Assembly: GCF_900110675.1 (NCBI RefSeq)
Contig: NZ_FOEN01000001.1
Span: 186,001 to 250,000 of the forward strand
Length of the DNA: 64,000 nucleotides
DNA from: Ignavigranum ruoffiae
GTDB taxonomy: Bacteria; Bacillota; Bacilli; Lactobacillales; Aerococcaceae
Reading direction: 5' to 3'
Shown one piece after another: positions 50,889 through 60,149 of the stretch. The notes beneath the pieces were generated by a model. It was not told where the DNA came from. It made no database searches and was given only the letters and a program-made list of their open reading frames with translations. Made by a program: the position numbers and the translations under genes. The first letter of the stretch is position 1. Every line of letters begins with the position of its first letter.

Positions 50889-51464
50889 TTAATTTTGGCA
50901 GAAGATAATTTCTTCTTCGGTCATTTTCTCAATTCTGGCTTGGCTATATATTTCATAACCACGCTCACGGTAAAGTTGGCCCCCAGGTTGGAAGGCTTTC
51001 TCAATGGCAATACCAATCCCGGCCACTTGGGCACCAGCTTGATCACATAGATCGATTAAGCCTCCTAAGGCTTGTCCCATTGCCAGAAAATCATCAATAA
51101 TTAAGACTCGGTCACTCTGGTTAAGGAAGCTTTTTTGGACCCGAATATCATAGGTCTTTTGTTTGGTATAAGAAGTAATGGTGGATTGATATACATCATC
51201 ACCCAAGGTTAGCGATTGAGATTTCTTCGCAAAGACTACTGGCACATTGAAATAAGTCGCTGCTGCAAAGGCTAAAGCAATCCCGGACACTTCCAGGGTT
51301 AAGATTTTGTTAATCTGCTGGTCTTTGAAATGTTGGTAGAAATCTTCGCCCATTTGCATAAATAATTGCGGGTCAATCTGATGGTTAATGAAATTATCCA
51401 CTTTTAAGACTTCCCCGGGTAAGAGGGTTCCTTCACGGCGGATACGGTCTTCTAGAATTTTCAT
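50889..51464 (-). CDS. xpt: Xanthine phosphoribosyltransferase
   Basis: A 191-residue purine salvage enzyme converting xanthine and PRPP to XMP. The N-terminus MKILEDRIRREGTLLPGEVLKVDNFINHQIDP, the GDDVYQS segment and the PRPP motif VLIIDDFLAMGQAL (about 120-133) are as in Bacillus and lactococcal Xpt. The gene follows the HAD phosphatase by 4 bp, with AAAGGAGTAAGCCA before the ATG. In many Firmicutes xpt has a purine riboswitch; here none is visible because the operon promoter lies before the HAD gene. A link of the two in nucleotide salvage is plausible. Confidence 0.95.
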   Translation of the reverse strand: MKILEDRIRREGTLLPGEVLKVDNFINHQIDPQLFMQMGEDFYQHFKDQQINKILTLEVSGIALAFAAATYFNVPVVFAKKSQSLTLGDDVYQSTITSYTKQKTYDIRVQKSFLNQSDRVLIIDDFLAMGQALGGLIDLCDQAGAQVAGIGIAIEKAFQPGGQLYRERGYEIYSQARIEKMTEEEIIFCQN

Positions 51465-51468
51465 TGGC

Positions 51469-52167
51469 TTACTCCTTTATCTCTAAGATATAGTCAGCAA
51501 TATCAGCAAGTGAATCTGCCTCATATTGAACAGTAAATTGGTCTGGCTTGGCGAGATGATGTTCATTAAACCAGCAAGCCGCCATCTGAACATTATTGGC
51601 GGCCAGAATATCTGAACTTAATTTGTCACCCACCATAATCGCTTGGTCTTTCTGAAAGTCTTTAATTCTGGGGAATATATATTCAAAAAATCTGGAATCT
51701 GGCTTATTAAATCCAATCGTCTCCGAAATAAAAACATCTTCAAAGTAAGTTTCAATTCGAGTTTGATTTAAGCGATAGCGTTGGGTATTGCCAATCCCAT
51801 TACTCGCGGCAAAGAGACGACAACCCGCTCGACTCAACTGATCCAATAATGCTAAGGCCCCATCTTTTAATTGGGTCGATTCGGCTAAATAGTCGCGAAA
51901 GCGATCATCCCAAGACGGACCTGGTTCAATTTCCAGCTGATATTGCTTGAAGAAGTTAGGAAAGCGCGTGGCCATGAGTTCATTTTTACTCAATTGACCT
52001 AATTCAATCGCCTGCCAGAGCTGAGCATTATAGTCTTCATAATGTTGATAAATAGCCGGCGTCACTTGAAAATTCAAATCACTAGCCAGTTTATGAAAGG
52101 CATAATACTCACTCCGTTTAAAGTCAAACAAGGTATCATCGAGATCAAGAAAAACAAATTGGTACAT
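51469..52167 (-). CDS. HAD-family hydrolase (YjjG noncanonical nucleotidase type)
   Basis: A 232-residue HAD phosphatase. Motif I is VFLDLDDTLFDF (about residues 4-15), motif II is FAASNGIGNTQRYRLNQ, motif III is the Lys in FNKPDSRFFEYIFP, and motif IV is MVGDKLSSDILAAN. The subfamily is that of YjjG/YfnB, which dephosphorylates nucleoside monophosphates including damaged pyrimidines. It is cotranscribed with xpt. The start follows GTGGGTGAAGC. The exact substrate is inferred. Confidence 0.9.
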   Translation of the reverse strand: MYQFVFLDLDDTLFDFKRSEYYAFHKLASDLNFQVTPAIYQHYEDYNAQLWQAIELGQLSKNELMATRFPNFFKQYQLEIEPGPSWDDRFRDYLAESTQLKDGALALLDQLSRAGCRLFAASNGIGNTQRYRLNQTRIETYFEDVFISETIGFNKPDSRFFEYIFPRIKDFQKDQAIMVGDKLSSDILAANNVQMAACWFNEHHLAKPDQFTVQYEADSLADIADYILEIKE

Positions 52168-52197
52168 GCTTCACCCACTTCTGTATTACATAATGGA

Positions 52198-52211
52198 TTT
52201 ATTATAGCAGA
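52198..52211 (-). promoter_or_regulatory. Extended -10 promoter of the yjjG-xpt operon
   Basis: On the minus strand TCTGCTATAATAA has the TGnTATAAT extended -10 (TATAAT at 52206-52201). No strong -35 is visible. The start of translation is about 35 bp downstream. Confidence 0.5.
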
Positions 52212-52293
52212 CAATTGCCATAGGGATAAGGATTTTTCATATTTTATTCATTATAAGGCGCTTTTGCCCCCAAAAAGCGAAATATTTAGATCA

Positions 52294-52320
52294 CAAAAAA
52301 ACTTGGACCTCAATCCAAGT
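52294..52320 (-). terminator. Terminator overlapping the stop of the GNAT gene
   Basis: On the minus strand ACTTGGA-TTGAGG-TCCAAGT is followed by TTTTTTTG. The last codons and stop of the acetyltransferase gene form the left arm. Confidence 0.85.
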
Positions 52321-52852
52321 AATAAATCTTCTGACCAATATCCTGTCCATAGACCGATTGGTAAGGTTGAATATATTGTTGATAATGAATGATGGGTTGA
52401 TTGGACATTAACTCTAGCCGAGTATCGAAATATTGAATCGTCTGATCACAGAAATAGAATTGGTGGCGTTCATAGAACTCGCGACGACGCTGACGAATCT
52501 GCCAATCTGGTGACTGAATTAAAGTTTGTTCAATCTCAAGAACGATTTGATGATTGGGGAAGCTAGCGTGCAACCAAGTGATAGCCCAACCGCCAATATT
52601 TTGTCCCCGGTAATTAGGATCAATGGCTAAATATTCCAAAATCAGGGTCTCATGATTAAATAAGGTTACCATTAAACCCATAAAAACATTGTCTTGATTA
52701 CGAATAATATATATTTCTGAATGTCCTGATGCCTGATGTTGATATAGCATCGGGATGGGTTTCCTTTCTTCTATCGGAAAGGCAGAAAGATATAACGCTT
52801 CAAAGGCTGGCGCAAAGACAGATTGAGCACCAGCTAATCGATCAATAAACAT
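52310..52852 (-). CDS. GNAT-family N-acetyltransferase
   Basis: A 180-residue acetyltransferase of the GNAT fold. The core is LILEYLAIDPNYRGQNIGGWAITWLH (about 85-110), with the acetyl-CoA loop RGQNIGG, preceded by a strand pair with VTLFNHET. The acceptor is unknown. It is the second gene of a two-gene unit, 9 bp downstream of the TVP38 gene. The start follows TAGGAGGCATCT. Its terminator overlaps the stop codon. Confidence 0.85.
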   Translation of the reverse strand: MFIDRLAGAQSVFAPAFEALYLSAFPIEERKPIPMLYQHQASGHSEIYIIRNQDNVFMGLMVTLFNHETLILEYLAIDPNYRGQNIGGWAITWLHASFPNHQIVLEIEQTLIQSPDWQIRQRRREFYERHQFYFCDQTIQYFDTRLELMSNQPIIHYQQYIQPYQSVYGQDIGQKIYYLD

Positions 52853-52861
52853 AGATGCCTC

Positions 52862-53536
52862 CTAAGACTGACCCAGTAAATTCGAAAAGATAGAGAATAG
52901 ATTATTAATTCCAGCCATATATAAAAAAGTGGTTAAAGGTTTGAAAATCAACTGAATTTGGGTAAAGCGAGCCAAAGACATCGGGCTCAGCCCCACTAAC
53001 ATCGAGAACAGATCATCAGGTAAGCCTGGCACAACATAGACAATCGCCAAGAAACAGCCCAAAGATTTCTTCTCTAGATACTCAATATACTTATTAATCG
53101 TCTCTTTGTCAAAAAAAGCAAAAAGAATCGGTTTGCCAAATTTACGCGCTAATAAGAAAAGCACCGTAGAACCGAGTAAGTTAGCCCCAAAGGCAATGGT
53201 AAACCCCCAAAAGGGGCCGAAAACCGAATAGCCCACCACATTGCCGAGGCCACCTGGAATAATGGGATAGACTGTATTAAAGAATGACAGGAAGAAATAA
53301 ACCAAGGGTCCCCAGCCTTTATGTTGCCGTAAGAAGCGCTCGAATACTTCGGGGCGATTAAATAAATTATGACGAATAAGATAGGTAAATAGACCTATCG
53401 TTAAAATCAGTCCGGCTAAAGCAATCCACTTGACCATGCACTTGTGCCTGAGGAAGAATTTAAGATATTTCTCCTCCTGAGCCTGGCTATTGACTGCGAA
53501 ACATCTTTGCTTTTGCATGGTGTCTTCTTTCATCAT
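52862..53536 (-). CDS. TVP38/TMEM64-family membrane protein
   Basis: A 224-residue membrane protein of the VTT (DedA-like) type. A basic N-terminus and a single helix (WIALAGLILTIGLFTYLI) precede the VTT core: GPLVYFFLSFFNTVYPIIPGGLGNVVGYSVFGPFWGF, FGANLLGSTVLFLLARKFG and VVPGLPDDLFSMLVGLSPMS with its conserved Pro-Gly. Proteins of this class are thought to scramble or flip lipids. The start is one of two adjacent ATG after AGGGGGCTCACG. Cotranscribed with the GNAT gene. Confidence 0.88.
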   Translation of the reverse strand: MMKEDTMQKQRCFAVNSQAQEEKYLKFFLRHKCMVKWIALAGLILTIGLFTYLIRHNLFNRPEVFERFLRQHKGWGPLVYFFLSFFNTVYPIIPGGLGNVVGYSVFGPFWGFTIAFGANLLGSTVLFLLARKFGKPILFAFFDKETINKYIEYLEKKSLGCFLAIVYVVPGLPDDLFSMLVGLSPMSLARFTQIQLIFKPLTTFLYMAGINNLFSIFSNLLGQS

Positions 53537-53620
53537 CGTGAGCCCCCTAACATCTTCATATATTCAGTTTATAAGATTATAAATAAATAATCAATCAGAC
53601 TTAGGACTGAGCTCTAGAAT

Positions 53621-53671
53621 GCCAAAAACTCGTTGGCCCAGCAAGATTCATTGCTGTCAGCCAACGAGTTT
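53621..53671 (-). terminator. Intrinsic terminator after the ECF S-component gene
   Basis: On the minus strand AAACTCGTTGGC and GCCAACGAGTTT form a 12-bp stem with an inner AGCAA/TTGCT pair. TTGGC follows the T run. Confidence 0.85.
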
Positions 53672-53729
53672 AAACTTAATATAGTGGGCATGGCGATTCA
53701 AACAAACTTACTTCGATGATTCCCAAGAT

Positions 53730-54329
53730 CTAAAATGCGAAACGACTAGTCACCCGTTGATAAATTGGGCTGACAATCAATGGCGTTAATACCCCACTGA
53801 CCAAGGCTTCAGGAACCCCATTAGTTCCCACAATCGCCAATAAAGTACTAAATAATACATTGACATCAATGCTTAAGGCAGAGGCATAAGTTTCGGCAGC
53901 GAACAGATAGATTGCCCCCAGGAACAAAATAGTATTCAGAATGGACCCTAGGGCACCCGCAACGGCGGCACTTAAGGCCACAGGCATTTTCTTGTTCAAT
54001 TGGATAAAGACATAGCTCGCAATAAGACCTACCAGAATTCGCGGTAAGACTGAAATTAAGGGGTTCATAATGACAGGAGTTAATATATTTGGCGTCAAGA
54101 TGGACCGTAATAAACTTAAAATTCCCCAAACAGCTCCCAAGGTTACTCCCATTTTAATGCCAAAAAAGATCCCACCAATAATTACTGTCACCTGGACAAT
54201 TGTGGCATGAAGCGGACCAATAGGAATATAACCTAGCCCAGGAACGAACGATTGAATAATTAAGATGGCAACGAATAAGGCAAGTATCGTCATCTTTTGT
54301 GTTTCTTTATGACCATATTTTGTAGACAT
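53730..54329 (-). CDS. ECF transporter S component (vitamin uptake, PanT-like)
   Basis: A 199-residue membrane protein with six helices, the substrate-binding subunit of an energy-coupling factor transporter. The typical first loop and helix pattern (GYIPIGPLHATIVQVTVIIGGIFFG, then NPLISVLPRILVGLIAS) is seen. The AT-helix motif is not obvious but the size fits. The sequence looks closest to pantothenate or related S components; riboflavin is possible. The shared EcfAA'T genes are not in the window. The start at 54329 follows TTGGAGGATATC. No riboswitch is recognised upstream. Confidence 0.8.
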   Translation of the reverse strand: MSTKYGHKETQKMTILALFVAILIIQSFVPGLGYIPIGPLHATIVQVTVIIGGIFFGIKMGVTLGAVWGILSLLRSILTPNILTPVIMNPLISVLPRILVGLIASYVFIQLNKKMPVALSAAVAGALGSILNTILFLGAIYLFAAETYASALSIDVNVLFSTLLAIVGTNGVPEALVSGVLTPLIVSPIYQRVTSRFAF

Positions 54330-54549
54330 GATATCCTCCAAACATTCTAATACTTTGATATTGTTTTCGATTATATACCTAAAGATGGGCTATGTAAAGG
54401 CTTTTATCTGAATCCCTTCTTAGAAAAAGTGAATACCTATTAAGCTTATCTAATAAAGTTAAGAATCTGGACAAAGTGGATTAAATTTAACTAAAACTAT
54501 GATAAAATATCTTCTAATAATGATGCGTAAGCAAGAAAGGATTATTAAG

Positions 54550-55335
54550 ATGTGTGTCGTAAGCTTTAATATCAATCCTCAAGCGGACTACCCTTTCGTC
54601 TTTATTGGAAATCGCGATGAATTCTATCAACGAGAGAGTCAACCCATTCACCAATGGCCGGATGTTCCCCATATTTATGCTGGCCGTGATACCGAGCAAT
54701 GGGGAACATGGTTAGGCGTGACCCCAGGAGGATATTTCGCCACGATTCTCAATGATCCGAATCGACCTCAAGGCATAGTGGATCAACCACAAAGTCGAGG
54801 AAACCTGGTGCGAAACTTCCTAGAAAAAGAAGCTGATTTAGATGAATATTTAACCGAATTGCGTCGTCAACGCCATAATTATCAAGGCTTTTTTCTGATT
54901 TTTGGCAATTTTGATCGGATGTACTTCTATTCCAACGTTCAGGATCGAGTGGTTGTACTCAGCCAAGGGCTGCATGTCTTCTCTAATACTGAAGATGATA
55001 TGTCTAATTTCAGAACTTATCAAGCTAAGAGAATTCTATTAGAACATTTAAATTCTGCAGCAAGCACTGGCTTTAATCATGAAACTTGTCTATTGGATTT
55101 CCATAATACGGAACGTCATCCTAATTTTAAAACCCATCCGAAACGATTTAGCTATCAACGGGCCTATCAAGCTTCTTCCCTATTTATCGAGGATGATCGC
55201 TTTGGAACGGTGGGGACAACGATGATTACTGTCGACCAACACGGACAGGTTCAGATGACTGAACGACGATATACTCCACAAGGGGTTAAAGATCAACATC
55301 ATTTAAGTTTTCAGACAACAATTAGAAAGGTCTAG
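54550..55335 (+). CDS. NRDE-family (TANGO2-like) protein
   Basis: A 261-residue protein of the NRDE family, an Ntn-hydrolase-like fold. It starts MCVVSFNINP with the nucleophile-position Cys2, followed by FVFIGNRDEFYQRES (the NRDE motif) and AGRDTEQWGTWLGVTPGGYFATILND. The function is poorly known; eukaryotic TANGO2 is linked to heme or lipid handling. I chose 54550 because Cys directly follows Met there and AAGGATTATTAAG precedes it; upstream ATGs (54499 on) would bury the Cys. It is 3 bp from brnQ and shares its operon. Confidence 0.88.
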   Translation: MCVVSFNINPQADYPFVFIGNRDEFYQRESQPIHQWPDVPHIYAGRDTEQWGTWLGVTPGGYFATILNDPNRPQGIVDQPQSRGNLVRNFLEKEADLDEYLTELRRQRHNYQGFFLIFGNFDRMYFYSNVQDRVVVLSQGLHVFSNTEDDMSNFRTYQAKRILLEHLNSAASTGFNHETCLLDFHNTERHPNFKTHPKRFSYQRAYQASSLFIEDDRFGTVGTTMITVDQHGQVQMTERRYTPQGVKDQHHLSFQTTIRKV

Positions 55336-55338
55336 TCG

Positions 55339-56679
55339 ATGAAACATAAAACAAACAACACTTATCTCTTAATTGGTTCCTTACTCTTTGGCCTATTTTT
55401 TGGGGCAGGCAATTTAATTTTCCCGGTGACTCTAGGTCAGGAAGCTGGAGAAAATGTCTGGCTGACTAATCTAGGCTTTTTGATTACCGGAATTGGTTTG
55501 CCGCTTTTGGGGATTATTGCCATGGCAGTGTCCAATGTCGAATCGGTCTTTCAACTCGCCAATCAAGTTAACCGCCGATTCGCCTATGCTTTTACGGTCT
55601 TATTATATTTAGTCATCGGTCCTTTCTTTGCGATTCCTCGCTTGGCAACGACCTCTTATGAGATTGCAGTGGCTCCTTTTGTTAGTCCAGCTGCAAATAA
55701 AATAGTATTAGCAATATATTCAATTGTATTCTTCCTATTAGCTTGGCTTGCTGCTCGTAAACCAAAAAATCTCTTAACGATTATAGGCAAAGTCCTTACT
55801 CCAACCTTGTTAATTTTATTGTGTAGTTTATTTATTTTTAATTTTATCAATCCCTTAGCTGATATTTCTCAAGTAGCGGTCCAAGGACCCTATCAAAGTC
55901 AACCAATCACAGTAGGATTTATAGAAGGTTACAATACACTCGATGCTTTGGCTGCCCTGGCCTTCGGAATTATTGTCGTTCATAGTCTACAAGAATTAGG
56001 CATCCACGATAAAGTTACCATGACACGCGATATTATTATTTCCGGTTTAATCGGTGTGGGTTTAATGGGGGTTATATATACCTTATTAGCCCGTTTAGGT
56101 GCAGAAAGTATGGCTTTGGTCGATCAACCGAGTACCAATGGTGGACAAGCTTTAGCTATGATTGCTCAATACTATTTAGGCGATATCGGCCTTCTCTTAC
56201 TCGGCTTGACCGTTCTGATTGCTTGTTTTAAAACCAGTATCGGTTTATTAACCGCATTTTCTGAAACCTTTGTCGATATGTTTCCGCGTCTTTCATATGC
56301 GTCTTGTCTTTTAATCGCAACGATCCTGCCGACGCTCTTTTCTAATTTTGGTTTGAATATGATTATTTCCCTATCACTGCCGGTATTAATGTTTATCTAT
56401 CCGCTGGCAATTGTCCTGATTCTGTTAAGTATTATTTCTGCTTTTCTGCCTCTCAATCATTTAGTATTTCAATGGGCCATGGTCTTGACCGGTTTAGCAG
56501 CGATCTTCGATAGTTTGAAAGTGATGGAATTTTCTTGGTTACTTGCTAATCCACTTTATCAATCCTTGTTGTCCTTTGCTGAACAATTTCTCCCATTCTA
56601 TAATCTCGGACTTGGCTGGACTTTACCCGCTCTACTTGGAATCTTATTAGGTCTCATCTTTAGTCGAAAGCATGGTTAA
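55339..56679 (+). CDS. brnQ: Branched-chain amino acid:cation symporter (LIVCS family)
   Basis: A 446-residue carrier with 12 helices for uptake of leucine, isoleucine and valine. FGLFFGAGNLIFPVTLGQEAG in helix 1, IGPFFAIPRLATTSYEIAV and the VHSLQELGI loop are characteristic of BrnQ. It starts 3 bp after the NRDE gene, with AGAAAGGTCTAGTCG before the ATG. No T-box or leucine leader is visible upstream. The next gene has its own promoter region. Confidence 0.93.
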   Translation: MKHKTNNTYLLIGSLLFGLFFGAGNLIFPVTLGQEAGENVWLTNLGFLITGIGLPLLGIIAMAVSNVESVFQLANQVNRRFAYAFTVLLYLVIGPFFAIPRLATTSYEIAVAPFVSPAANKIVLAIYSIVFFLLAWLAARKPKNLLTIIGKVLTPTLLILLCSLFIFNFINPLADISQVAVQGPYQSQPITVGFIEGYNTLDALAALAFGIIVVHSLQELGIHDKVTMTRDIIISGLIGVGLMGVIYTLLARLGAESMALVDQPSTNGGQALAMIAQYYLGDIGLLLLGLTVLIACFKTSIGLLTAFSETFVDMFPRLSYASCLLIATILPTLFSNFGLNMIISLSLPVLMFIYPLAIVLILLSIISAFLPLNHLVFQWAMVLTGLAAIFDSLKVMEFSWLLANPLYQSLLSFAEQFLPFYNLGLGWTLPALLGILLGLIFSRKHG

Positions 56680-56751
56680 ATCCTGAGCCTGGTTTATCTT
56701 TGTTCGAAAAAATGGTATAATTTAGAATGATTATATTTAAGGAAGTGACTT

Positions 56752-58212
56752 ATGAAACTGGCAATCGTAGGAATGGGAATTTCCGGTTCTTCGGTTTTGA
56801 AGCATTTATATGATTTGAATGCCTTAACCGAAGAAGATCAAGTAGACGTTTATGAACCTAGAGACCAAATTGCTGTTGGTTTTGCTTATCAGTCTGATGA
56901 TTTGTTGTTATTAATGAATTCATATTCTAGACGCTTGAGTCTTAATGAAGCGAATCCTGATGAGTTTATGGAATGGTTGGCAACTCATCACCCAGAATAT
57001 GTTAAAGATGATTTCGTCCCCCGTCCAATCTTTGGTCAATATGTCAATGAAAAGTATCGTCCATACTTAGATCAAGAAGCAGTGACCTGGTATCATCAAG
57101 AAGTTAAACAGATTAGAATCAATGATGATAACCACTTCATGCTATACACCGATCAACAAGCCCAAGGTCAAGAGTATGACTGGGTCTTCCTGACCATCGG
57201 TCATCCACCTTACGCCGACCACTATAACTTATTAGGTCATAAGCATTATATTCATAACCCGTATCCAGTCAGCCAAACGTTGAATCAAATTGATCCGAGT
57301 CATAAAGTCGGTATCATTGGCTCTTCACTCACTGGGATTGACATCATGCATTATTTGCAAGAACACTATCATTTCGATCATCCGGTGCGTTTCTTTATTC
57401 GTTACTCCCCTTTTACCAATGTGAAGAGTCGGCTGTATCCCGATCCCATTGTCTTGTCGATTGATGAGCAATGGATATCCGAACAAAAGGAACGTCATCA
57501 AGGACAAATTCCTTTAAAGGTTATTTTTGACCAAATTCAAGCTGATATGGTTCAGAATCAGGTAGATTTATTGGCTTCTGTCGAGAAGTATCAGAATGGA
57601 TCGGTTCAAGATGTTCGTTATCAAATTCAACAAAAACCGATTGATTTACAAATTATGCAAAGATATGTGGGCCTACTGACCGCCTACTTACCGGATTTAA
57701 ACATGGCTTTAAGTCCAGCTGACCGTCAATTATTCCATCAGAAGTACAAACGTCTCTTTGAACATTATCGTACACAATTCCCTGACAGTAAGATGTCCCT
57801 AATTTTGAAATGGTTTGATCAAGGTCGACTGCAAATCATTAGTCATATCGATCAAATTCAACCAACGGATACTGGTCAATTTCAAATTACTACTCGAGAT
57901 GGTTTGCAATACCGTATGGATACGGTCATAAATGCGACTGGCTTTGAACAGAATTTAGTTAAAGCTGGTCAACAAGTCCCTTTAATAAAGGATCTTCTAG
58001 AGCAAGAAATTATTATGCAGAATCCCTTAGGCGGCATCCAAATTACTTGGCCAGGTGCTCATCCAATCAGTCCACGTTATGGCGAAATTCGCCAGATGTC
58101 CCTTTCTGGTTTGGTAATTCATCAGACCCAATTTGGCAATAATAACGCCCAAATGACTGCCCGTCATGGAAAGAATATGGTCTTGGATTATATTCAAGCC
58201 CAAAATAATTAA
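56752..58212 (+). CDS. FAD/NAD(P)-binding protein (NAD_binding_9 type)
   Basis: A 486-residue flavoprotein. The dinucleotide-binding GMGISGSSVLKHL (about 7-19) opens the FAD domain, and AVGFAYQSDDLLLLMNSYSRRLSL fits the FAD_NAD(P)_binding_9 group. A second Rossmann motif, VGIIGSSLTGIDIMHYL (about 185-201), and the closing NATGFEQNLV are also present. Members are oxidoreductases of unknown substrate, sometimes tied to siderophore or nitrogen metabolism. The start follows AAGGAAGTGACTT. It is followed by a long structured element. Confidence 0.85.
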   Translation: MKLAIVGMGISGSSVLKHLYDLNALTEEDQVDVYEPRDQIAVGFAYQSDDLLLLMNSYSRRLSLNEANPDEFMEWLATHHPEYVKDDFVPRPIFGQYVNEKYRPYLDQEAVTWYHQEVKQIRINDDNHFMLYTDQQAQGQEYDWVFLTIGHPPYADHYNLLGHKHYIHNPYPVSQTLNQIDPSHKVGIIGSSLTGIDIMHYLQEHYHFDHPVRFFIRYSPFTNVKSRLYPDPIVLSIDEQWISEQKERHQGQIPLKVIFDQIQADMVQNQVDLLASVEKYQNGSVQDVRYQIQQKPIDLQIMQRYVGLLTAYLPDLNMALSPADRQLFHQKYKRLFEHYRTQFPDSKMSLILKWFDQGRLQIISHIDQIQPTDTGQFQITTRDGLQYRMDTVINATGFEQNLVKAGQQVPLIKDLLEQEIIMQNPLGGIQITWPGAHPISPRYGEIRQMSLSGLVIHQTQFGNNNAQMTARHGKNMVLDYIQAQNN

Positions 58213-58241
58213 CTTCTATCAATACAAAATTCTGGTTAAAT

Positions 58242-58388
58242 AAAGACTGAGGGTCTCTCATATTCAGTAACAACCTATTATCGCTAACTTTAATCAGGGT
58301 TGATAAGCTGAGTGAAAATGTCCCCCTAAAATAGCGCCAAAGATTCAACACTAGGGAGTCATTAGAATAGACCCTTCAGTCTTTTTAT
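58242..58388 (+). ncRNA. Structured three-way-junction RNA or long-loop terminator
   Basis: A closing helix AAAGACTGA-GGGTCT with AGACCC-T-TCAGTCTTT (58242-58256/58369-58384) runs into TTTTT. The 112-nt inside folds as two arms: CAG/CTG and CAACC/GGTTG (58265-58311) and CCCTA/TAGGG (58324-58356). It ends about 190 bp before the aldehyde dehydrogenase gene and 30 bp after the previous stop. It could be the terminator of the flavoprotein gene with an unusually long loop, or a regulatory RNA. The rest of the gap shows no gene. Confidence 0.45.
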
Positions 58389-58579
58389 CTTCTTTTCTAT
58401 ATATTTCTAAATTGAAGCAACGCCACATGATAACATAAACTTAGGGTTATAATAAGCAAAACTCATCATTTAATGCGACATATTGTAAGCAAAGTGCTTG
58501 ATTATTTAAAAATATGAGGTATTATTAGTCTAGTTGTTTTTGACCAAGGTATTGGTTTGTGGAAAGGAAGAATAAACAA

Positions 58580-60073
58580 ATGTATCAAAAACCTGAATTA
58601 AATTTGTTAGAAGAATATGGTCTATTTATTAATGGGGAGTTTGTACCAGCAGAAGCTGGCAAAACACGTGAATCAACTTCTCCAAGTGATGGATCCGTTC
58701 TCGCTCGTTTCGCTGAAGCCAGTGAACAAGACGTTGATAAAGCGGTCAAAGCGGCTCAAGCTGCCTTTGAATCCTACAAGAAATATACTAAACAAGAACG
58801 GGCTGACTTATTAAACAAAATTGCTGATGTGATTGATCAAAATGCGGATCACTTAGCCTTGGTTGAAACCATGGATAATGGTAAGCCAATTCGTGAAACT
58901 TCAGCCATCGATATTCCTCTAGCAGCAGAACACTTTAGATATTTTGCCGGAGTCATTTTAGCTGAAGAAGGCACTGTCAATCAAATCGGAAATAATATTA
59001 TTTCCATCGTTCAAAGAGAACCTCTTGGTGTGGTCGGTCAAATTATTCCATGGAACTTCCCATTCTTAATGGCTGCCTGGAAATTGGCCCCTGCCTTGGC
59101 TGCTGGTGATACGGTCGTTATTAAGCCATCTAGTTCAACTTCCCTATCTATTCTTGAATTGATGCGCTTAAGTCAAGATATCATTCCTGCTGGTGTGGTC
59201 AATGTGGTAACCGGTTCAGGTTCTAAGGCTGGTGAATATGTCTTGGCTCACCCTGACTTTACTAAACTTGCTTTTACTGGATCCACCGAAGTTGGATATC
59301 ATGTGGCAATAAAAGCGGCTGAGAAATTAATCCCAGCAACCTTAGAACTTGGTGGTAAATCGGCTAATATCTTCTTCGAGGATGTAGATTTTGATAAAGC
59401 CATGGATAGCTTATTACTGGGTATCCTCTTCAATCAAGGTCAAGTATGCTGTGCGGGTTCACGTGCTTTCGTACAAGAAAGTATCTATGATAAATTCGTT
59501 GAACGGGCTAAAGAAGTCTTTGGTAAAGTCGTGGTAGGTGTGCCATGGGATCCTGCAACTCAACTTGGAGCCCAAATCAATAAGAACCAATGTGAAAAAG
59601 TACTTTCATATATTGAAATTGCTAAAGAAGAAGGAGCAACCATCGCTGCGGGTGGCCATCGTCTAACTACTGACGCACTTGAAAATGGAGTCTATACTGA
59701 ACCAACTCTTATAACTGGAGTAACTAATGATATGCGGGTGGCTCAAGAAGAAATCTTTGGTCCAGTAGTTGTGGTCATTCCATTTAAGGATGAAGAAGAA
59801 GTCATTGCTTATGCCAATGATTCTGAGTACGGTCTTGGTGGTGGGGTTCATACCAAGGATATTTCTCGAGCTCTACGAGTGGCTCAAGCTATGGAAACTG
59901 GGCGTGTTTGGATTAATACTTATAATAATGTGGCAGAAGGTGCGCCATTTGGTGGCTACAAGAAATCCGGTATCGGCCGTGAAACCCATAAACTTGCCCT
60001 AGATGCCTATTCACAAGTTAAAAATATTATGATTGATATTTCTGATCAAACAACTGGTTTGTATAATTTATAA
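58580..60073 (+). CDS. NAD(P)-dependent aldehyde dehydrogenase
   Basis: A 497-residue oxidoreductase oxidising aldehydes to acids. The NAD-binding IIPWNFPFLMAAWKLAPALAAG and FTGSTEVG, the general-base Glu in LELGGKSANIF (about 265) and the nucleophile Cys in FNQGQVCCAGSR (about 300) are all present. EIFGPV and NTYNNVAEGAPFGGYKKSGIGRE complete the family motifs. It resembles AldA/AldB or acetaldehyde-type enzymes of Lactobacillales. The start at 58580 follows GGAAAGGAAGAATAAACAA; an in-frame GTG at 58559 is upstream of that site. Confidence 0.92.
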   Translation: MYQKPELNLLEEYGLFINGEFVPAEAGKTRESTSPSDGSVLARFAEASEQDVDKAVKAAQAAFESYKKYTKQERADLLNKIADVIDQNADHLALVETMDNGKPIRETSAIDIPLAAEHFRYFAGVILAEEGTVNQIGNNIISIVQREPLGVVGQIIPWNFPFLMAAWKLAPALAAGDTVVIKPSSSTSLSILELMRLSQDIIPAGVVNVVTGSGSKAGEYVLAHPDFTKLAFTGSTEVGYHVAIKAAEKLIPATLELGGKSANIFFEDVDFDKAMDSLLLGILFNQGQVCCAGSRAFVQESIYDKFVERAKEVFGKVVVGVPWDPATQLGAQINKNQCEKVLSYIEIAKEEGATIAAGGHRLTTDALENGVYTEPTLITGVTNDMRVAQEEIFGPVVVVIPFKDEEEVIAYANDSEYGLGGGVHTKDISRALRVAQAMETGRVWINTYNNVAEGAPFGGYKKSGIGRETHKLALDAYSQVKNIMIDISDQTTGLYNL

Positions 60074-60091
60074 GATCAATAAAACTCAGCA

Positions 60092-60126
60092 AAAGATCTA
60101 AGCAATTATTGCTTAGGTCTTTTTTG
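60092..60126 (+). terminator. Intrinsic terminator after the aldehyde dehydrogenase gene
   Basis: AAAGATCTAAGCAA-TTA-TTGCTTAGGTCTTT followed by TTT. Confidence 0.9.
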
Positions 60127-60149
60127 CATGGACTTGTACCCCTTGGGCA

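Noticed and set aside
52042-52392. A 116-residue plus-strand ORF over the yjjG promoter and GNAT terminator
   Set aside because: It crosses a promoter and a terminator on the other strand and looks like chance read-through.
58067-58351. A 94-residue minus-strand ORF at the end of the flavoprotein gene
   Set aside because: Most of it is antisense to the flavoprotein gene and to the structured RNA; no start signals are present.
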